Assembly (NCBI GenBank): GCA_947172415.1
Contig: OX359195.1
Coordinates: 4,625,501 to 4,689,500, forward strand
Source: Chondrosia reniformis
Lineage: Eukaryota > Porifera > Demospongiae > Chondrillida > Chondrillidae
Length of the DNA stretch: 64,000 nt
Reading direction: 5' to 3'
The first letter of the stretch is position 1. Each line of letters opens with the position of its first letter. The notes beneath the pieces were generated by a model. That model made no database searches. It was not told the origin of the DNA and saw only the letters and a list, made by a program, of their open reading frames with translations. Positions 36,501 to 45,500 of the stretch are shown piece after piece. Both the position numbers and the translations under genes were made by a program.

Positions 36501-39500
36501 CTAGTAGGTAAGGCTACTTGCCTCCCTATTTACAGATAATGTTGTATTATATAAAAGTGCTTTAACTTGTACAAATGCCTGATGAACTACCTAATGGAAA
36601 TGCAATCATAACGATCGACTCGATCTGCCCGTATGGTCTAAAGCATGGGCACACACATTAAGCCACAGCTCACAGACCTCTTGAAATAGACTGGTAGATT
36701 GCTGTTAAGTTAGACCACCAGTCTATATGTCCCAATGAAAGATAACATCATCAGACTCATTCAAAGCCCTTATCATCACTGTTACTCTTGGTGGCTTTTG
36801 TAACTAGTGACACAATAACTACTTGGACTTTCAATTCCAATTCTCTAAAAAAACTAAAGGCAGTATTGTTTACTTTAAATAAGCCTCCTCTGTAGATATT
36901 ATCCACCCATTCCTTTGTATAGTCCTCCGTTGGACCAGGTACAGCAAGTTTTTGAAGGCAATCTACATAGGCATATGCTTTATCCGTATCAACCTTAGTG
37001 TATTTTTTCATTCATTTATATGGAATGTAATCAGCAACATATATGATTACATTTTCAGCATCTGCTTTTCCAACAGTTTATCAAAACAAAGTTTGGAAAC
37101 TGTTTGGTACCATATAGGATCTGGCCATGTCAGGCCTAGTGAGACATGTAGTCTGTTCCATAGTCCTGGTGTATCTTTTATATGGATCCCATGAAATCTC
37201 TCAAGGGCCTTTTCCTCCTCTTTGGATGTTTTCACTATACTGACCCCAAAACACTGCTTTATTGATTTTACAAGCTCTTCTACAAATTCTTAAAATACAC
37301 CAACAGGTTCTTTGTCACTAATAATGCTTAGTAATCTTTCCAATTGCTCTTGTTGTTGTTTACCTCTCTAAAACAGATCACAGTATAAAGTTAAACTACT
37401 ACCGTCGCCTATGCTTATAAAAACGTACACTCGGTTCGTATTATCGGTTAGCTTACCTCTGAGATATTGTTAGAGTGTATGTCGTCTTGTATAGACACCA
37501 ACAACCCTTTCGCTGTAGCTGCAGCATTTTCTTCCATCAAATTCATAGTGGTTACATTAAAAATAGAAAAGAAGAGATAACAGGGACAGATAATGACAGG
37601 GACATAAAAGGCTAACCTACTACACATAGGGATTGGAAACATGTCACGTGATCTGTTGCAAGCCTTGTAACGCTTTTTTTAAGCAGGAAGTAATCCATAC
37701 AAAGAACACTAAATTGAAACAACTACACCACTAGTCCAAGATGATTTATCCTGGACTAGTAGTGTAGACAATTTCATCTGTTTATGTGTATGTGTGTATT
37801 CAGCTGAGCAGTCTTTCTTTTACGGCTTTATATGTAGTTATGAGCTTGCTGAAGGGCTTGATGATCAAATGCAGCAAATCAGTACAGAATTGGCTGAAGT
37901 TATTGATCATGTAAATGCTGTGAATGAAGCTGTGGATCCTAGCAATGCAGTTAGTGGACTGATTTTTACTGAGAAACATATATATATATATATATATACT
38001 ATAATTGTATTACACATGGCACTAATATTCATAAAAGTGGACCTTTTTCATAATTCTGTCAATAAAAAAAAAAACATTTTTATGTGACTCCTAGCATCAA
38101 AGAGAAAGGGAAGTGAAATTCTCACTTCCTTGTGATTTCACTCATTGTATGTCTCCTAGGACTAGAACTGTTCCTTCTTGGACCATGTGAAATGCAAGTA
38201 TCATTTTCAAATATACAGTAGGCACGGAAATTATCTTTACGTGGGCAGTTGTAACTACCCAACATCGATTAAAAGTACCAGTATTTGAAAATGAAGTACC
38301 AGTAGCCGAAAAGAAGTACTGGTAGTTTTAAAAAACCATAATACTATTTTACTCGATAGTACCATAATCGTTGCTACAACTTTAAAACTACCAGTACTGG
38401 CCATGGCGCTTGCATTGCAGCAACGATTACGGTACTATCATGGTAAAATAGTATTACTTTTAAGGTAGGAACTGGGTAGTTTGAGACAGCCTCAGACTGC
38501 TATTAATACCGATTTATGAACAGCTCAATACCGATTAATTAACAGCTCACTAAGTGTCATCAGCCACCTAAGGCCGTAAGGAATCTAGCGAGGTAAAATT
38601 GGGTACTTTTTGGGTAGTATTAGGGTACATTCGATCGGTAAATAAAGCGCATGATATGATACAAACTTATAACGATTTCATCCATTTCGTCGTGAAAGGT
38701 ATTTCTTGTGAACGTACTATAATACAAAGATTAGCGAGCCATGTCGAGGTACCCAAAATAAACCGAATACAAATGTTTGAGAATAGTAACACTATCGGAA
38801 GAAGGACACAAGGCGCCTACAATCGAAAGAATATTAGGCGAAGAAGGCCTGAAAACAACAAGACAAGGAATCCACTATTTTTTGAAGTGATTTCAGGACA
38901 CAGGTTCAATTGGTAGAAGAGAGGGAGCTGAAAGGATATCGAAAATAACCACACCAGTGAAAAAAATAATTGATAGAAAGATGCAGGAAGATGATGAGAC
39001 AACTCTCAAAGAACTCCAGAAGTTTTAAAAAGGGAAAAAACTTATGCCTTGGACAAACAACTATTGCCAAGTGTAGGCGTGGCCTAGGATGGAGCTACAG
39101 AAGGTGTGCATACTGCCAGATGATCCATGATTAGGATAAAATCAATAGTTTCAATGGGCTAAAAAGAATTTGGTGACAGCTTCTTGTATTGCATTTACTC
39201 AGACAAAACAACTGTACAATTGGAGACACATAGAAGTTTCTGCTGCACGAAGACTAGTTACAAGCCAAGGTGCAAACCCAGACCGAAGCACCCTACTAAA
39301 ATTCATGTCTGCCATAAGTAAAAGGGGGCCGGGCGCTCAGGAATATGTATATTCGAGGGTTGTATGGATGCCATAGGATATGTTGGCATCTTGGAAAAGA
39401 CTCTCCTGCCAATGATTGCCAAAACTCTATCCAGATGGCCACAGGTTCATTCAAGATAACGATCTCAAACATAAATCTTTGTTGGCAAGAAAAATTTTTG

Positions 39501-42500
39501 AGGACAACAATATTAATTGGTGGTGCACACCGGCTGAATCCCCTGATGCCAACCCTGTTGAAAACGTGTGGCATGAAATGAAGGAATATTTACGCCGAGT
39601 TATTAAGCCTACAAAGAAGGAAGAACTTATTAGTGGAAAACAGCAATTTTGGGAAACTATTGACATTGTCAAATGTACCATATATATAAATCATCTGAAC
39701 AAGGTCATTTCTAGAATTATTGAGTGTAGTGGTGGGCCAACAGGGTATTGACTTAGCTGTTGTACACTATCCTTGTTTTATTAATATTAATTCAACCTCT
39801 TTACTATTTTAAATACGGTCTATCGGATATGATTGCGAATTACGGGTTTAAGTAAACTTTGTAGTTAAAAGAATGCGAGATAAAGCTTAGGTGTACAGGA
39901 CGGGACGTATATATAAAATTACTGAGGGGTCAAATCAATATGTGTCAAAGGATTGCGCATACAGTCAAAACTCGCAATTTGCATTCTTTTGACCCACGCA
40001 TTCAATTCCCGATATACGGTACCTAGTATGCGTACCAGAGTTAAAACTTCAATTCAAGTTAATTATACAGTTAAAATGTATATAAGAACTTCAATATTTA
40101 ATTATACAGTTTGAATATAACTTCAATACTATATCTGTACAGTAAGGGAAAATAATGGTGACACTAGTTATGGTTCCTTATTAACTCTTCACAGGGCCTG
40201 ACAGGCCTTTGAAATAGCAGTCAGACATTTTCACCAGACCGGCTCAAACTCAAGGTGACTGCCGAAATTGTAAACCTGCCCAAGCTTTTCTTTGATGGCC
40301 TTTATCTTCTTATCCAAGGCTGTAAGAGTCTTAACTCTCATAACAACATTCCCAAAGTAGCACTCCCTGGCCAATTTTACAGCCAACCGTCCTGCCTTGG
40401 CAGAATCTCTCAGCAGTTTACAATTGTCATCAATTACAGTACACGTCACTTACGTTTTTCCGCGGATCAGCCGTATAAATAATCCGCAGATTCCCGTACG
40501 GCGAAGTGCAGTCATCCGAGAAGCGTCCACAGACACTTTACAAAGGGTACACGGACACCTCACGAATTGTCTGTGCACACCTCACGAATTGTCTGTGGAC
40601 ACCCCACGAAGGGTCCGCAGACATCTCACGAAGTGTCCGTGGAATCGCCGAGAAGGATCTGTGCCATTCTGTGGATCCCAAGTGTCACGATGCCTGGCAC
40701 CATTTCCTTGCGAATGTGATAGAATGAGGATGAGATATTGTGGGCGCAGTGTTTGTTTAATGAGGTGCAATGTTTATTTAATGAGGTGCAATGTTTATTT
40801 AATGAGGTGCAATGTTAATTTAGAGTGGAAAAATCCAATTAAGTACATAGGCATAAAAGAATTATTTATAACTTTGTAACTAACCAGTATACAATGCACA
40901 TTCATATGGGGTGCTGTATGGGTAAAACATGATCATGAATTTGTTGGTGCATTTTGTGGATTTTTATATACATCCACGAATATTTATTATATATCCACAG
41001 ATATTTATGTTGCTTCTGTCACTTGAAAGTGGATATTTAATGCTTGCATGGAGCATGACAGTCACATGACGACAGGTGACTATCATGCTTGCAGGTATAA
41101 CTTAAAAATAGTCTAAGATTAAAATGACGTAATATAGACAGGAAATGATGTCAGTGATAAGCACGTGCTTAAGTTAGAAATGGCTGAATCATTGATCACT
41201 TATGGTAGCAGTAAAGGACGATCTAGTACTGACATTAGCTTAGATGACGTGAAATATTTGGCTTTACTAAGTCACAAATTGCTGAGTTGCTTGGAATTAG
41301 CAGGAAGACTCTCTACAATAAGATTGGAGCCTGTGATTCAATGAATTTTAGCGACTACTCTGATATAACTGAAACCCAGTTAGATGACATTGTAAGAAGA
41401 GTGAAGTTTAGCATCCTAATAATGGAGAAGTTATGGTTGCTGGCTTCTGTGCAAGTAGGTGCTCTTTCATTTGCTTCAAATACAGCACCAGGTTAGAGGC
41501 TTGTCCACTGGTTAATGCCAAACATTGGCATATGCAGTGCACAGATATCATTTTGCTATTTTACTACACCTTCATGACAACCTGTCATTACGCTCGCACC
41601 ATCGCTTCCAAAGGAAGACAACCTGTCGATATCAAACTCTGCGGATTCATGAAGATAAGTAGTAATGGCATCTACAATAGTTGTAGCTTTTCCGTCTTCG
41701 ATGTCAACAATTTTCAAAAACCTTGTCTTCAGTTTTCCTCCTGCTACCGCCCTACCGTACAACACAAGTTGCTTAAGTACACTGACGTCAGTAGATTCAT
41801 CCACCATGATGCTGAATGCACTACTCCTCCTCATATCATCCAAGACGTCTTCCAAGACCAGACTAACCTCTAAAAACTCATTTACGATTTGTGGTGAAGT
41901 GTACTGGGCATTACGACCAACATTTAAAGCTTTGAAATACGTACAGCCCAAGTTCTCCATTAGTGCAAGTAGGTGGGGGTAAGTGGTTGCGTAGAAAATA
42001 TCCTCTTTACAAAGTCAGTGCAGGCACTTGCAGCAATCGATTGCAGCCTTTATCTCCATACCAAAGGCTTCACTAAAGGCTCGAGAAATCCCCCCAGTAG
42101 CTTGATCTGCTTCAGCCAGAAGAGCATGCTGATGCATCTTACTCTTTTTATGATTTTATCCAGACGCACATGGAAACAAGGCTCAATGGTCCATATTTTA
42201 CTTCCACTCCGTGGCACTACAGCATGATTTTGACACAATTTACGAACATTCCCAGTTTACCATCTTCTCGTATTTTCTGCAACCATTTGAACTGCTTTGC
42301 CCACGCTGCACTGATTCCAGTCTTCCAATGATGCGTATTCCTTTTTTGCTGCTTCTGTTCTGGCTCTTTATCAGATTCCTGTATCGACATTCTACCTTCG
42401 CCTTCAGTACATTTGTCGTGCTAGTGCCTTGGCTTTGTTCATCGTTGCTAGCGCCTTGGCTTTGTTCGTTGTCTCTACTCTCCAAATCCTCGTTTCTAGT

Positions 42501-45500
42501 CACATTTTTCAGCTCGTCATCATGTTGCTTTCTACCACTATCACTGTTAGAATGAGTGCTTGTATTTGTAGCTGAAGTAGAAGGCCCTTCACTTGAATTC
42601 AAGAAACAATCGAGCGTTCGAATTCTCTGCATTCCTCATAGATCTATAGTTCATTATACATAATGGTACACTTACAGATACATAGTATCACGGGGCCAGA
42701 CCCTACACGTGTCATGCACTCCATACTATGCATGCGTGGCAACCCTGCTTGTAATGCTTCCGGCACTTCATAAGGTTGTTTACATAAGGGAAGTTTCGAT
42801 GCTTCCTCGTTAGTGTCCATATGCTACATCCGTACCGTCATCAAGAGCTAGCAAATGATATAACACACTTACGTATTATGGTAATCAAAGGGAATAAACA
42901 GTGAAAACTAGTAGGTAAGGCTACCTGCCTCCCTATTTAAGGATATTGTTGTAATATATAAATATGCTTTTAAATTGTACAAATGCCTGACGAACTACCT
43001 AATGGAAATGCGATCATAATGATTGCTTCGATCTGCCCGTATGGTCTGTACTAACGTTAAATAAAAATTTCGCCGAGGTGTTTTATTCTCCCTGCTGTGA
43101 GCGAGTTAACCATGATTTTCGTTTTTCTTTACTTTCCACTGGTAGTTTAGACTCATTCAAAGCCCTTATCATCACTGTTACTCTTTGTGGCTTTTGTAAC
43201 TAGTGACACAATAACTACTTGGACTTTTAGTTCCAATTCTCTAAAAAAACTAAAGGCAGTATTGTTTACTTTAAATAAGCCTCTTCTGTTGATACATTTT
43301 CAGCATCTGCACTTAAAGCTGCTATCAATGTGGTTTCTTGCTTAGCTTGAATATCCGGAGTCAAGTTTTCCAACAGTTTATCAAAAACAAATTTTTGAAA
43401 CTGTTTGGTACCATATAGGATCTGGCCTTGTCAGGCCTAGTGAGACATGTAGTCTGTTCCATAGTCCTGGTGTATCTTTTATATGGATTCCATGAAATCT
43501 CTCAAGGGCCTTTTCCTTCTCTTTGGATGTTTTCACTATACTGACCCCAAAACACTGCTTTATTGATTTTACAAGCTCTTCTGCAAATTCTTTAAATACA
43601 CCAACAGGTTCTTTGTCACTAATAATGCTTAGTAATCTTTCCAATTGCTCTTGTTGTTGTTTACCTCTCTAGAACAGATCACAGTATAAAGTTAAACTAC
43701 TGCCATTGCCTATACTTATAAAACGTACACTCAGTTTGTATTATCGATATAGACTGATGTTAGCTTACCTCTGAGATATTGGTAGAGTGTATGTCGTCTT
43801 GTATAGACACCAACAACCCTTTCGCTGTAGCTACAGCATTTTCTTCCATCGAATTTGGTTAATTTCGTATCACGCCGTACAACCGTAGAGATATAGGCTA
43901 AATTACTTCTTATTTAAACTTTCACTGTAAATACGGTGTTTTCTTCCATCGAATTAGGTTGATTTCATATCAAATAACCTCCTATCTCACCAGGATTATG
44001 TACGTAGGTTAATCATTTTAATGGAAGCTAAATATTTGTTTTTGTTTTTATTAGGTTACTCAGGTAGCTAAGATTCTAAATGCCCATGCTGAATCTTTGC
44101 AGTGGATTGAACAGAATTCAGGTATGTTTCAATAATTATTGGTGAAAACAATTCTTAACATAGCGAATTATTCACTTGTTCATAATTATAATGTTATTAC
44201 AGTAATAAACAAGACAACACCTCTCCTATGGGTGTATATACAGTATGTATATACTCCTAGGCCAGGTCAAAAATGACCAGAACAAAATAGCAGCCCAGAC
44301 TTCTATTAGGACAAATACGGTGTATATGTAATAGTTATTCACTCTGCCCCTAAGCTTTTTGCTGGATAACGTAAGCTTATAAGCATTTACTGAGTTATCA
44401 GCCGGGATATCACATTGTATAACTATAATAAGAGGCCAAAGTGCCTCTTATTATAGTTATACAATGGTTGTGGAATATAATTTGCCTTGGTTGCCCCAGT
44501 AACAGAGTGTATGTACATATACGTGTATATACAGTACAAGTTACAATATACTAAGTTAATCTATATATACATATAAATGAAATGTCACACCCATCTAAAT
44601 ATACAGAGGGTTTCCTTACATTACAGAAAGAACTTTGCTTAATCAAATATGCTACTTTGTGATGCAAATTTAAACTTAAGGATAAATAGATCACCAAAAT
44701 GGTAGGCCAGCTCCACTATTCATTCCTATTCCACTCCTCCATTTTTGTTCTTGATCCTCCAAGACAACGGGTAGGTGGCTCTGTCTTGCTCATGGCCATG
44801 CTTTGACCATTGGGCTTGCTCCATTTAAGAGGTAGCTTTTCAGCTACCCTTTCTGTTAGCACTTTGTTTCTCAACAAAGTACACCATCGACAGAGACCAT
44901 AAAGGGAGAGAAAGATATACTCCTAGTTCCACTGCCTCACTGTACTGCAAAGAAGACTAGGTATCAGTGTCCATCAAGTGTATGTCCAACAAAGCCACAG
45001 TTTTTGGTTGCTATATTGCCTGACGTGTAGGTCAATGCTGTTTCCTAGCTGTTCTCTTATTACCAGCTCCCTTATGACCTACGTACATATTTGTATACTA
45101 TTGCAGTTATGCCACCTTTGAGTTAATAGACCTCCCTTTTGCAATCGAGTGCATGTTTCAGGTTAGTAGATGTACCACAACCATCACATTTCTGCTGGCA
45201 TTTTCAAGAGGGATCTACGGTATCTCAGATGCAATGATCTCTAAGTTCACTTGGGGAGAGATTAAAAAGCTGGGTTTAAAGATTGGCATGGTATTCAGTC
45301 CAGTAACTTGTGATCCCTTCCCATCCAATATTTTCCCATTCACTTACCTCTTTTTTATTCAATTGTGTCAAGAATTGTCTGAAGCTTTGACTTACATATC
45401 TAATTCCCTTAATTTTAATTTTTAATTCCTTTCCAAACCTGGGAGAATTCTTTGATACACTCAACAGCTGAGAACTGTATCTCACACCTGATGGCAACCT

